DNA of 64,000 nt. Origin: Chelonoidis abingdonii (taxonomy: Eukaryota; Chordata; Testudines; Testudinidae). The stretch is from assembly GCF_003597395.2 (NCBI RefSeq), contig NC_133769.1:182392543-182456542 (forward strand), read 5' to 3'. Under the pieces are notes generated by a model. That model was not told where the DNA came from and searched no databases. It saw only the letters and a list, made by a program, of their open reading frames with translations. Positions 45,373 to 54,599 of the stretch are shown piece by piece. Position numbers and translations under genes: made by a program. The number at the start of each line of letters is the position of its first letter. The stretch's first letter is position 1.

Positions 45373-46006
45373 CTAGTGAAACCCCACTATAACATGATGT
45401 TTGGGGTCCAAAAAATTCCATCACGTTAAATGCGGGGTCACGGTATAGCGGGGTTTCAAGCAGTCAGTTTAAGTCAGTGGTCCCCAACCCGGTGCATTGA
45501 TGTGTGCCACCTAGTGTCTCTAGTGCCCAGCAGAGGAGAGAAGCCGCAGCCCCGTGCCTGCTGGGGACAGAGAACTCCGAGGCTGCGGGCACCAGTGCTC
45601 TCTGTCCCCGGCAGCCGCGGGGCTGCGACTTCTCTCCGGCTTCAAGAGGAGCTGCGGCCCCGCGCCTGCCGGGGACAGAGAGCCCCAGCACCCACAGCCT
45701 CGGAGTTCTCTGTCCCTGGCAGGAGCAGGGCCGCAGTTTCTCTTGAAGCCGGAGAGAAGCTGCGGCCCTGCACTTGTCGGGGACAGAGAGCACCAGCGCC
45801 CGCAGCCTCAGAGTTCTCTCTCCCCAGCAGATGAGAGGCTGCAGCTTCTCTCCCCTGCTGCGCACTACGCGGGGGCACATCAATGTCCCATCGGGCGCCA
45901 TGGCGTTGGGGACCACTGGTATTAGGCCTTAAAGGAGAGCCAACTTATGATCGCGTTATATGCAATTTCGCATTATGGCGGGGCGCGTTATTGCGATGTT
46001 TGACTG
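45373..46006. mobile_element. Tigger/pogo-like DNA element, interrupted
   Basis: Left end TAGTGAAACCCCACTATAAC, right end complement of TACAGTCAAACATCGCAATAA. Inside both ends are CGCGTTA-like motifs (TCACGTTAAATGCGGGGTC; GATCGCGTTATATGCAATTT). The middle is occupied by a second element at 45475-45919. Without it this copy is about 190 bp. Confidence 0.7.
45475..45919. mobile_element. hAT-type MITE nested in the Tigger-like element
   Basis: Ends CAGTGGTCCCCAACCCGG and complement of CAGTGGTCCCCAACGCC, near-perfect inverted repeats. The interior has four to five degenerate copies of GGGGACAGAGA(A/G)C(A/T)CC alternating with GAAGC(C/G)GGAGAGAAGC-like units on both strands. Flanks GTTTAAGT and GTATTAGG match at 5 of 8 positions. 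Long open frames on both strands across it result from the GC-rich repeats. Confidence 0.8.
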
Positions 46007-46009
46007 TAT

Positions 46010-48280
46010 CTTATAACCAGACTTTAGTCTCATTTCAACTAAGACTAAAAATTGTTCTGAATTGCAAACCATTAAGAAGTCAGGTTTTTAAGATTTGTAT
46101 TAGAACTCTTATGTATTAGAACTATGTTATAGTTACTTCTATAGTCTTAAAGAGGGCCTAAGCTGTTCTGTTAGAAAGTAGGCCGTCACATTCTTAGCTA
46201 TATAGCTATTCTATTAGCCACTAGCTGACATCGCTCAGAAGGTTTCCAGCAACTGTGCATAAAAATAACTTGTTTTTGCATTTCAAATGCAGAAACATTT
46301 AAAAAAAACTCAGAACACACTGAATTTATCTTTAATATTACTACATATCTCTTGAACAAACAAATGCAACTACCAAAGTAAAGGCTGTTGCCTATCCCTT
46401 TGACAGCAGTGAATTTAATCCAATATCAGGTAAGAATTAAAAATGCAAACATTGTAATGGCAAAAAAGCAAAAGCTGAAAGGGAAACTAACAGACTTAAG
46501 TTCTCCATTTTGTACATGCCAAAAAACCCTCAAACCCCCCTCATTGAAAAAAAAAAAAAAAAAGTCAACCTACTTCAATTCAAGAACTATTAGTATGTTA
46601 CAATGTAGAGCCAGTGTCTCTTTATCAAGGCTTCCTGCACTGTGAGGACACTTGCTTTATGACAAGCTGAAAAAGAGGGTCGACTATTTAATGTGGTGTT
46701 AGACAGGAAAATAGCAATTGTATATTGTTATACAATGTTAAAGTGACATTAAGAACTTGATAACGGCTTAAGGTTTTTTTAGAATAAAAGATAATGAGCA
46801 AGAATTTTAACAAGGTGTAAGTCACAGAACTCTTTCTTGAGCACCTAATCCAGGAATCCTTACTCACCAAGATACAATCAGTGTATTTTCCCCAATTAAG
46901 TACTTAGTCATATTCTGCAATTATTCAGTAATACTGATTATATTTAACTTCATGAGATGTGGTCTAAGAGTATTTTACACATACATATGAAGCATCAGTG
47001 TGTACCGCTTAAAAGCCAATGAAACTTCGGTTAAACTACTCAGATTCATAAAAAAGCTCTACATCATGTTTATTGATCTAAATACTTCACACACGAGCTG
47101 ACAAAGAATCATCATCAAACAAACAAAAACCCATAATCTGTTACCTTGTTTCTCTGTGCGCCAAAACAGACTTTGTAATAGTTTCTACAAGTCAAACAAT
47201 CTAATGTGTGCTGAACTAATATGCTTGTGCTTAGACAACCATTTTATGACTTTATTTGTGTGATCAATAGTAGTGGCAAGGAAATATGTAAGAATGTTCC
47301 TTACGTTATATATTTAAATACTGTAGATTTGCCTAATTCAATAGTAATCCATAATTTACTTAGCTGAATGAGCTTTATGCATAATATACAGCTATATAGT
47401 AACTTCACATCAAAAAACTCGCAATGAATTTAAAAAATTTTTTACCTACCCAACTAACTATTGTAGCATAACTATTTCCACAGTATCATGTTATGTCAAT
47501 CAATATGGGACCTGATGTGTATCTTTTTAATAAAGATATCTGGGTTCATGATAAAGATGTTCTTACCGGCAACCTGTTTTCTATCAGTTTCAATGATAAG
47601 ATGTATTAATTATCACAACTTAAGAAAAAAAAAAGCTTGTTAGTAGTCTATCCACTGTAATTTAAGTTACAGCAATTCAGTATTGTTTTCGAGTGTCTAT
47701 AGACACTTCCCTGAAAACATTTGCCCAGTGTTAGCACTAATGTATTGAAAGTACTTTTTCAGTATCACATACAATGCTATCCAGTGTTTTCGCAGAAGCC
47801 GAGCACATTAAGGCATTAGATGCCATTTGCATTATCACACAGCAGGGGGCTATAGTAGCTACATTCTGGGATAATCCTAACCCACGTCTTTATACGAAGA
47901 GTACAGTAAAACCCATCTTTAGTATTATAGCTTCACACATGAAGTGTTTACAATATACTGTTTGCTTGTCAAGTAAAATAAAAAAGGGTGCATCATCTGA
48001 ACTCCCAAGTTGTTTTAAATGCACACTGGAAACTTTTTACATTTGGGGGGGGATAATATTACTAAATTAATTTAGTGGACGAATTAAAGCAAAAAGGTAG
48101 GTGAGTATGACAAGTATTGTGAACCAACTGAACAATTTAGTCCTCTGGGGCACAGTGCAATCACTACATAACTACTATGATTGCTATTTTTTTTTTTTTT
48201 TTTAGGATTTCTAGACTATAGAAGCTACTGTTTCTGCATCAGCCATTAGAGAGGGCAGAACAGACTAACTTCAAGTTTCT
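46010..48280. other. Gene-free AT-rich stretch
   Basis: Poly-A at 46547-46563 and poly-T at 48187-48203. The open frame 47774-48070 has no recognisable domain. No repeat family named. Confidence 0.5.
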
Positions 48281-48284
48281 CATC

Positions 48285-48905
48285 TCTGAATCATAGACTT
48301 TAAGGTCAGATGGGACCAATATGATAGTCTAGTCTGACCTCCTGCACAACACAGGCCACAGAATCTCACTCGCTCACTCCTGTATCAAACCCCTAACCTA
48401 TGTTTGAGCTACTGAAGTCCTCAAATCATGGTTTAATCCTCCAGCAAGTGACCCGTGCCCTACACTGCAGAGGAAGGTGAAAAACCCCCAGGGCCTCTGC
48501 CAATCTGCCCTTGAGGAAAATTCCTTCCTCGTCCCAAATATGGCGATCAGCTAAACCCTGAGCACGTGGGCAAGACACTCAGGAACAAATTATCTGTAGT
48601 AACTTGGATCCCACCCCATCTAACATCCCATCAGAGGCCATTGGGCATATTTACCACTAATAGTCAAGATCAATTAATTGCCAAAATTAGGCTATCTCCA
48701 TCTACCATCCCCTTCATAAACTTATCAAGCTTAGTCTTGAAGCCAGATATGTCTTTTGCTCCAACTGCTCCCCTTGGATGGCTGTTCCAGAACTTCATTC
48801 CTCTAATGGTTAGAAACCTTCATCTGAACTCATCTGACAAACTGCTTCTAACCTCAGCATATTACTCCCTCTCCCACCACCATTTCTACCCTCCCACAGT
48901 AAGCA
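48285..48905 (-). mobile_element. CR1 LINE, 3' end, minus strand
   Basis: The left end is the CR1 3' terminus in reverse: AATCATAGACTTTAAGGTCA, then AGATGGGACCAATATGATAG and CTAGTCTGACCTCCTGCACA. It continues through a well-conserved 3' UTR with GGAAGGTGAAAAACCCCCAG and GAGGAAAATTCCTTCCTCG to about 48905. No ORF2 coding kept. Confidence 0.85.
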
Positions 48906-48909
48906 GTTA

Positions 48910-50690
48910 TTAGCGGACTTTCAGAAAAGAACAATCAAAAAAATTAATGGAGTGCTTGCTATTAATGTTGTTATTCCATGCACTAGCTGAAAAACTATTA
49001 TATGTTCTCATCTTTCCTATTTCACAGTACCCAGGACTACTTTTGAAAGTGAAGTCCCTGATTGGCTTTTTGGGCATTGCCTTACTCCCATAAAGAAAAC
49101 ATCAGTTTGACTGCCTGGCATGGTCTTTTAAGCTTAATTAGCTTAAGTTTCATTGACATGAAGTCCTCACAATCAGAAGTCAGAAATATTTAAAATCTAC
49201 AGAACAAAGTTTTTATTCATCTAATGAACTAGCAAAAAACTGATATCCTAAGGCCCAAGAGGAGGAAACTTTAATAAATCAGTTGAATCGCTTAACACAG
49301 CTTTGGGGAGCAAGGCAAGCCAACAGGAACAGGCTACTTTTACATACAACTATAGAGCTGCCAACAATAAGTATGTCAAATATATTTAACTGTGCCTGCT
49401 AGCTGTGCCAAAATAAATGGTAAAACTAAACAAATAGAATTTATAAAGTACCAACATAAGGTGGACTAAAGCAATGTTCAGTGAAACTCAGCCACCACTG
49501 TACAAAACAGACTTTTACTAGTAAAAATTCAATCATTTCCTCCTCTAGTCTTACCCACAAGCAGCAAAGGATAATGTAAATTTCTCAAGTCTTAGGAATG
49601 AAAAACATATTTCTGGAATATGTCTAAGCATATTAAGATACATCCAGGAAAAACACCTTCTGAATCAGCACTCAAGAGCTAGGTAGATGAATACTTGAAT
49701 AAAAAGTGACCCCCCCCCCAAATATATCTCAACTGTGAGGTTAAAAACATGGAGACATTTTATAAATGTGGGAGAGAGCCAGATAGCAGTAAGAAGGGAA
49801 CTCTTCCCTCTCCCACAAGGGCAGGCCTGATTTGATTGCTTTCAGTCAGGTAGAATTGGATTATACCTTTCTTCTTGCACTTTAAAAAAAAAAAAAAAAA
49901 AAACATTGCTTGCAATGGTGCATTTTCCCTGGCACACTCCCTAAACTGTTGTGAAAGCCACCACTTTAAAAATCTCTGTTTGCTTTAAAAAAATGTGATG
50001 CACCGAATGCATCCGACTGCATTTTAAGAAAAAGATCAAATCCTCCTCTGGTAGCAGCAAAACCAATTTTATTGGTGAGAGACAGTCAGTCCAGACAGGT
50101 TTCCCCTTCATCCTCCCTCCCTCCTCCTCCCTCCTCCCCCTCCCCCCATCGCAATGAATTGACAATTCACAGGGCAACGTAAAGGCACACAGGAGCCTCC
50201 ACCCCCAGGTGCAGTCTGCTGCACATGCCCCAATAAATCTTGTATTATAGCATCACCACAGAAGCTCTTTGTGCATTGACGTACTAGGCAACTCATACAG
50301 ATCGGTAAGGAAAATCAAGAGTATACAATCATCATTTGCAATCGCCAAAGGAATCTAATCGCCCTCCCCTTCAATACCGCCACCAAAATGCAACTTCCTC
50401 AGAAGGTGAAGTGGGTGCTGCCTGCAGGTTACTGAATATAGTGGAGATAGACAGACGCGTCTATTTCAGCCACCCCGCAGATTACTTCTGCTTCTGGGGA
50501 GGAGGGACTGGGACGGGAATTTAACCTTCTCTGGAGACTTCGCAAAGGATGCTCACTAGAGAGATTTGAAAATACAAACTTTACAGGGACAAAGGGAGGG
50601 AAGAACAACAAAATCCCACAAGGTCACTTAGTTCATTTGGTTCTTCCCCTCCCTTACTCCATATATAAGAAAGGGATGTTTCTGTCCCCG
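48910..50690. other. Gene-free stretch approaching the CpG island
   Basis: Poly-A at 49883-49901 and a pure pyrimidine tract at 50100-50148. GC content rises from about 50.3 kb. Overlapping frames at 49941-50611 come from the pyrimidine tract and show no domain. This would be intron of the minus-strand gene if the exon at 51743-51803 is real. Confidence 0.5.
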
Positions 50691-51742
50691 CAGCCATCCT
50701 AAAGAAAAGGTACAGGCGAAGAAGTTGCTGAATGACGGCTCATTGACCTCATTTAAATCCTGCCAAGGCCGCCGGGATGCATGTGGTGGGGGGTGGGAGG
50801 GGACTTCAGGATTCCTTCACCCACACGCACTCGGGTATCTGGCAACTTCTCGTCTTCAATCAGCTGGAGAGAGGGGGAGGGAGTGACCAGCCCAAACCCA
50901 GATTCCCCCACCCTGCAGCCGGAGAGAGAGATCCTCGTTACTCTCCTTCCAGCACCACGGCCACATCCTCCTCCCCACAACAGCAGGAGCCAACTCTCTC
51001 CGCCGGTTTCTCCACCCAGTGCCATTTCTATTCCTCTTGCCTTCCCCCAAAATAAGGCAAGATCTGCGGAGCTGGGAGAGGTTTCTCTTCCCACCCCTCA
51101 CTCACTATTCATGTGCACGATAACAGTATTTTGCAGATTTCCCTCCACTGCAGTCACACAGCGGTTGTTACATTTCACTTGGAAGGCTCCAGTCAATGAA
51201 GGCGAAAGGGGGAAGGAAGCGAGGGGAAGAAATCCCACCCCAAAGAGCCGAGTCTGGAAAGTAGCTGCAGGATGCGTGGCACAGCTAAAACAGCTCCTCA
51301 AGAGCCACACTGGTTTCGGAAACCTGGGTTTGCTCGACGTTTTTACTAATATTTTTTAAAAAAATCCTCTCGCCTGCTGCGTATGAGCCCAGCACGGGCT
51401 CGCTCTTCTGTTTCTCGCCCATGCCAACGAGGCAGCGCTAAGAGCCACACTCCCGCGGCAGGGACGCGGCTGCCTCTCACTTGCAGAGCCGCGTTTGCCG
51501 GGGGGCGAGGGGGGGGCCGAGAGGGAAGGTTACAGGGAGTTGAAGGGCTGGTGGGGAAGGGGGGGAAGGCGGATTAAGGCTCGTGAGGCGCTTCGCATCC
51601 CTACAGCGCGGCACGAGTGAGTGCGGGAGGCTGGGGGTCAGGAGCGGCGGAGGGGGCGCAGGACCAGGGCGGAGGCGGGGGGTCCCCCCTGGCTGCCTCC
51701 ACCCCCGCGGCGGGGTCCCCGGGACGGAGCTGGGGGCGGTAC

Positions 51743-51803
51743 CTTGTATGAGGAGCCCGCAGAGGCTGTAGAAGCGCAGAAGGGCGCTGGGTCTCAGCCG
51801 CAT
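51743..51803 (-). CDS. First coding exon of an unidentified secreted or membrane protein gene
   Basis: An ATG at 51803-51801 has a fair Kozak context (A at -3). It opens 20 codons, MRLRPSALLRFYSLCGLLIQ, a basic start followed by a hydrophobic stretch, which looks like a signal peptide. Coding then reaches CAAG|GTACCG, a possible donor with the exon ending at 51743. GT-A is correct but the +5 position is not G, so the donor is weak. A stronger donor, CTGCAA|GTGAGA, lies at 51481/51480 and overlaps the stop of the same open frame, giving a longer, proline-rich alternative exon (51803-51481). Later exons would lie to the left, but I recognised none in the window, so the gene cannot be named. It sits at the left side of a CpG island promoter, as a first exon should. 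Confidence 0.45.
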
Positions 51804-52334
51804 CCTGGGGGCTTCCCTCGGGCTGGGTGGGCGCCAGGCAGAGCTTCCCGCAGCCTACGCCGCCTCTCTCCGGGCGCTTCTGTCCCCAGCAGGAGCCTCC
51901 GCCGCAGTGTCTTCCTCTGCCTCGCTGTATCCAGTGGGGTGAGGAGGAGGACCGGGGTCGCGGGGGCGGGGGGCGTGAGGCGGCTCCCTCCTCCTCCGGC
52001 GCTGGGCAGATCCCCCCAGTGCAGTGGTGCCGGGCTCTGGAGCTGGGCGCGGAGGAGGCTGCCAGCCGCGCTCGCGTGCCTTGGTTCACGGAAACCCCGC
52101 TCCACTACCCGCCGCTTCGAGCTCTAGAGACAAGGGCAATCTCAGCGCGGCTCCCTCTGCCCGGCCCCGCCCACCCCGCCAAAGGCCACGCCTCCGTCCA
52201 GCCCCCTCTGGCCACGCCTCTGATCTAGCCACGCCCACTCCCTCCCACCTTGCCGCCTAAATCCCACCCACGTTCAAGCCACACCCCTTCTCCCCCCAGC
52301 TCTCCTAGGCCCGCCCTCAGGATGAGATATGTTT

Positions 52335-52625
52335 GACAGGATAGATGCTCCAATGAAAGAGCCGCGTGCCTGATCGTTCAGCCAATGAGTGGGTGACAGA
52401 GGTGCGAGACGCCCGATTTAAAATACCCACAAACAAGCGTTTCAAAGAGGTTTCAGCCGCGAGCGAAACCATGCCCCACCTCAAAACGACCCCACAGCCC
52501 TGAGTGGCAGTCATCTGGACCAATCAGAGCTCCAACTAGCCGCTGTACTCCAGCCAACGGGAGACACTCAACGGAAAAAGCGAGGGGGGTGGGGGAGGCA
52601 CTGTCCAGAGCTGGTTTTGAAAGTG
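52335..52625. promoter_or_regulatory. Core divergent promoter: three CCAAT boxes and a CHR-like site
   Basis: CCAAT at 52350-52354, 52382-52386 and 52520-52524, all on the plus strand, plus CCAAC at 52553-52557. TTTGAA at 52616-52621 matches the CHR element, followed by GTTGGCGG and GGTGGCGGGCGGG, which are E2F-like GC sites. An AT-rich GATTTAAAATAC lies at 52416-52427. NF-Y sites combined with a CHR are known for promoters of cell-cycle genes bound by DREAM/MuvB. That the plus-strand gene is cell-cycle regulated is inference. Confidence 0.5.
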
Positions 52626-53061
52626 GCGGTTGGAGTTGGCGGTTTGGTGGCGGGCGGGTGCCTGGCCGGACAGGTCACTCGCGCTGAGCTCTGGGCCGCC
52701 GGCTGGGAGACTACACGGCGCTCTCCGGGGGCGGCAGCGAGGCGCGCAGGGTTGGCCTCAAAGACCACCAAGAGGGAGACCTGCCCCCAGCCTTCCCAGG
52801 CCGTGCGCCTGCTCTCTCGCCCTCTCGCAAGAAACTCGCGGACCTAATCGCTCTCCAGCCGCCTGCCCCCTCATGACCCAGAGCCGCCGAGATAGCCACG
52901 GCGGCCCCGCCGCCCCGCGCATCTGCCCTGCCGGAGAGAGGGGAAGGCGGGCGGAAAACGCCGGGAAATCGCAATTCCGGCCCGCCTCGGGGCTGTGTAG
53001 ACCACGAGATGCTTTGGTAACGGGATGCCTCCCTGGCAAATAGCCATCGAGCGAGCCCTCA
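52620..53061 (+). other. Candidate first exon of a plus-strand gene
   Basis: Downstream of the CHR-like site the sequence stays CpG-rich. The ATG at 52874 (MTQSRRDSHGGPAAPRIC...) opens a 56-codon frame that ends at TAG 53042-53044. Two donor-like sites exist: TTTG|GTAACG at about 53017 inside that frame, and CAG|GTAACA at 53061/53062 after it. An upstream ATG at 52630 is in the same frame. Whether the exon is coding or only 5' UTR cannot be decided, and no protein family was recognised. Confidence 0.3.
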
Positions 53062-53109
53062 GGTAACACCTCATCCGCATCCCGGGTGGCCTCTTGGGGA
53101 AGCCAGCAG

Positions 53110-53860
53110 CTACATCATCCTGGTAGCATGGTTCCGTCCCTCTTCAAAATCAGCGCTGCCGCACAAGGAAGCGCTGCAGGGGAAACAGATTCTCCGCCTG
53201 CAACTCACACCCCTGCCCTGCTTGGCTAGTGATGGTGCCAAGTGCATCTGGACTTTCCCCTTTGCAGAAGAAGGTCTGCAACCGCTACGCAAGGGCACTG
53301 TACTGGGCCAGCGCCTAAGAAGCCGTCACTTGAAACAATTGACCTCACCATCTGCCCGGTATCCACACTCACAGTCCTGGTCAAGCTAACTGCTAAGTTC
53401 AGATTTAATTTCCAACACCATACTATGGAGGGCCAATACCCTGGACCCCCCCTCCCTGTCAGACTTCAGGATACTGAACAGACAACATTGAGAAAATCCT
53501 CTTGGTCATACAGGAGAGCCCTGGGGAAGGACATAGCTGAAAGTCACTACCAGACCCTGCCACTGTGGGCCTCTTCCCCCTAAGGATATATACACCCCCA
53601 GCCCCCAAGAAATAGGGAGGCAGCTGGGAGCCGCCACCAGGGACAGTTGAGTCATGTCTCCTCACAGTGATGACCATGAGCCTCCCTCCCTGGGGAGAGA
53701 AAGCAACATAGTTTCCCAAAATACACGGGAAGAGGAAACTTGGCAACGGTACTGAAAGAGGTTTTCCTGACTGTGACAGGAAAAGCTAGATGCAGGAAGT
53801 GTCATGGGTACCAGATTTATGGCCCTGAAAAATACACAATGGACCATGAAATCAGACCTC
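53110..53860. other. Gene-free stretch right of the CpG island
   Basis: Mixed composition. From about 53620 it may be part of an unclassified interspersed repeat that resumes after the MITE at 53867-54139 and continues to about 54700 (the phrases GGCCCTGAAAAATACACAAT and GGGCCATGAAATTGACCAG look related). Confidence 0.4.
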
Positions 53861-53866
53861 CCCTGA

Positions 53867-54139
53867 CAAGGGCGGCTCTAGCCATTTCGCTGCCCCAAGC
53901 ATGGCAGCACACCGCGGGGGGCGCTCTGCCGGTCGCCGGTCCCATGGCTCTGGTGGACCTCCTGCAGACGTGCCTGCAGATGCTCCACCGAAGCTGCAGG
54001 ACCAGCAGGCCCTCCACAGCCACGCCTGCGGGAGGTCCACCGGAGCCACCAGCCACGCTCCCAGCGACCGGCAGAGCACCCCCCGCGGCATGCCACCCCA
54101 AGCACGCACTTGGCATGCTGGGGCCTGGAGCCGCCCCTG
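53867..54139. mobile_element. hAT-type MITE, second copy of the 17404-17685 family
   Basis: Left end CAAGGGCGGCTCTAGCC, right end complement of CAGGGGCGGCTCCAGGC. It shares CATTTCGCTGCCCCAAGCAT and CTTGGCATGCTGGGGCCTGG with 17404-17685. Flanks TCCCCTGA (53859-53866) and TCCTCTGT (54140-54147) match at 6 of 8 positions. Confidence 0.85.
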
Positions 54140-54271
54140 TCCTCTGTGTAATCTAGCTATTGGAGGGGAGAGGAGGAGTAGGGTGGGAAACACACTGGCT
54201 CCAACTGTGAGTCCTGTCCAGTCTGGGAAGGGTTGGGACTTACTCTTCCCCTGCACAGCTGCTCTCAGAGG

Positions 54272-54584
54272 GGAGAAATCAGACCCACCTCTGAATACCT
54301 TCCCTTGCTGCAGAAAGCTCTGAACTGGGCAGCAGCCCTGGAGTTTCCTGTAGCCTCAGGAGGTTCACAGAGGTGGGTCTGATCTCCCCTGTGCTGCTGG
54401 AAGCACTCCAGTTGGGGGATCCTAGCAGCTAGTCCTGGCTGAGCTTGAGAGGGACAAGACATGCTCTTCTCCTGCAGGGCCACAATCAAGGAGAGATCAG
54501 ACCCACCTCCGGGTACCTGCTCTGGAAGCATCCCCAGAGCTTCCTGCAGCAGCCAGAAACTGTTGGAGGTGGGTCTGATCTCCC
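54272..54584. repeat. Alternating inverted 20-bp arms
   Basis: Four occurrences of one arm: GGGAGAAATCAGACCCACCT (54271 on), its complement AGAGGTGGGTCTGATCTCCC (54370 on), then GGAGAGATCAGACCCACCTC (54490 on) and GGAGGTGGGTCTGATCTCCC (54565 on). They form two successive imperfect hairpins with spacers of about 80 and 55 bp. Confidence 0.8.
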
Positions 54585-54599
54585 ATGCTGTTGGGAACA

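Larger units (their letters stand above)
50750..53110. promoter_or_regulatory. CpG island with divergent promoter
   Basis: GC-rich with CpG at close to expected frequency, densest from 51360 to 53000, in a window otherwise CpG-poor outside young repeats. It holds GC boxes (GGGGCGGGG near 51963; CCCCGCCCACC near 52167), three CCAAT boxes and two candidate first exons in opposite directions. CpG islands of 1-2 kb mark vertebrate promoters. Dense overlapping open frames on both strands here are expected from lack of stops in GC-rich DNA and are not listed as genes. Confidence 0.85.

Noticed and set aside
45430..45925. Several long frames on both strands
   Set aside because: All fall in the nested MITE; its GC-rich internal repeats explain the lack of stops.
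50781..51359. 192-residue plus-strand frame in the CpG island
   Set aside because: No domain and low-complexity serine/proline composition. CpG-rich DNA is generally open on both strands, and the minus-strand alternatives are equally long.
51601..52127. Long Arg/Pro/Gly-rich frames on both strands
   Set aside because: Typical chance frames in a CpG island; they run across the putative exon and 5' UTR in other frames.
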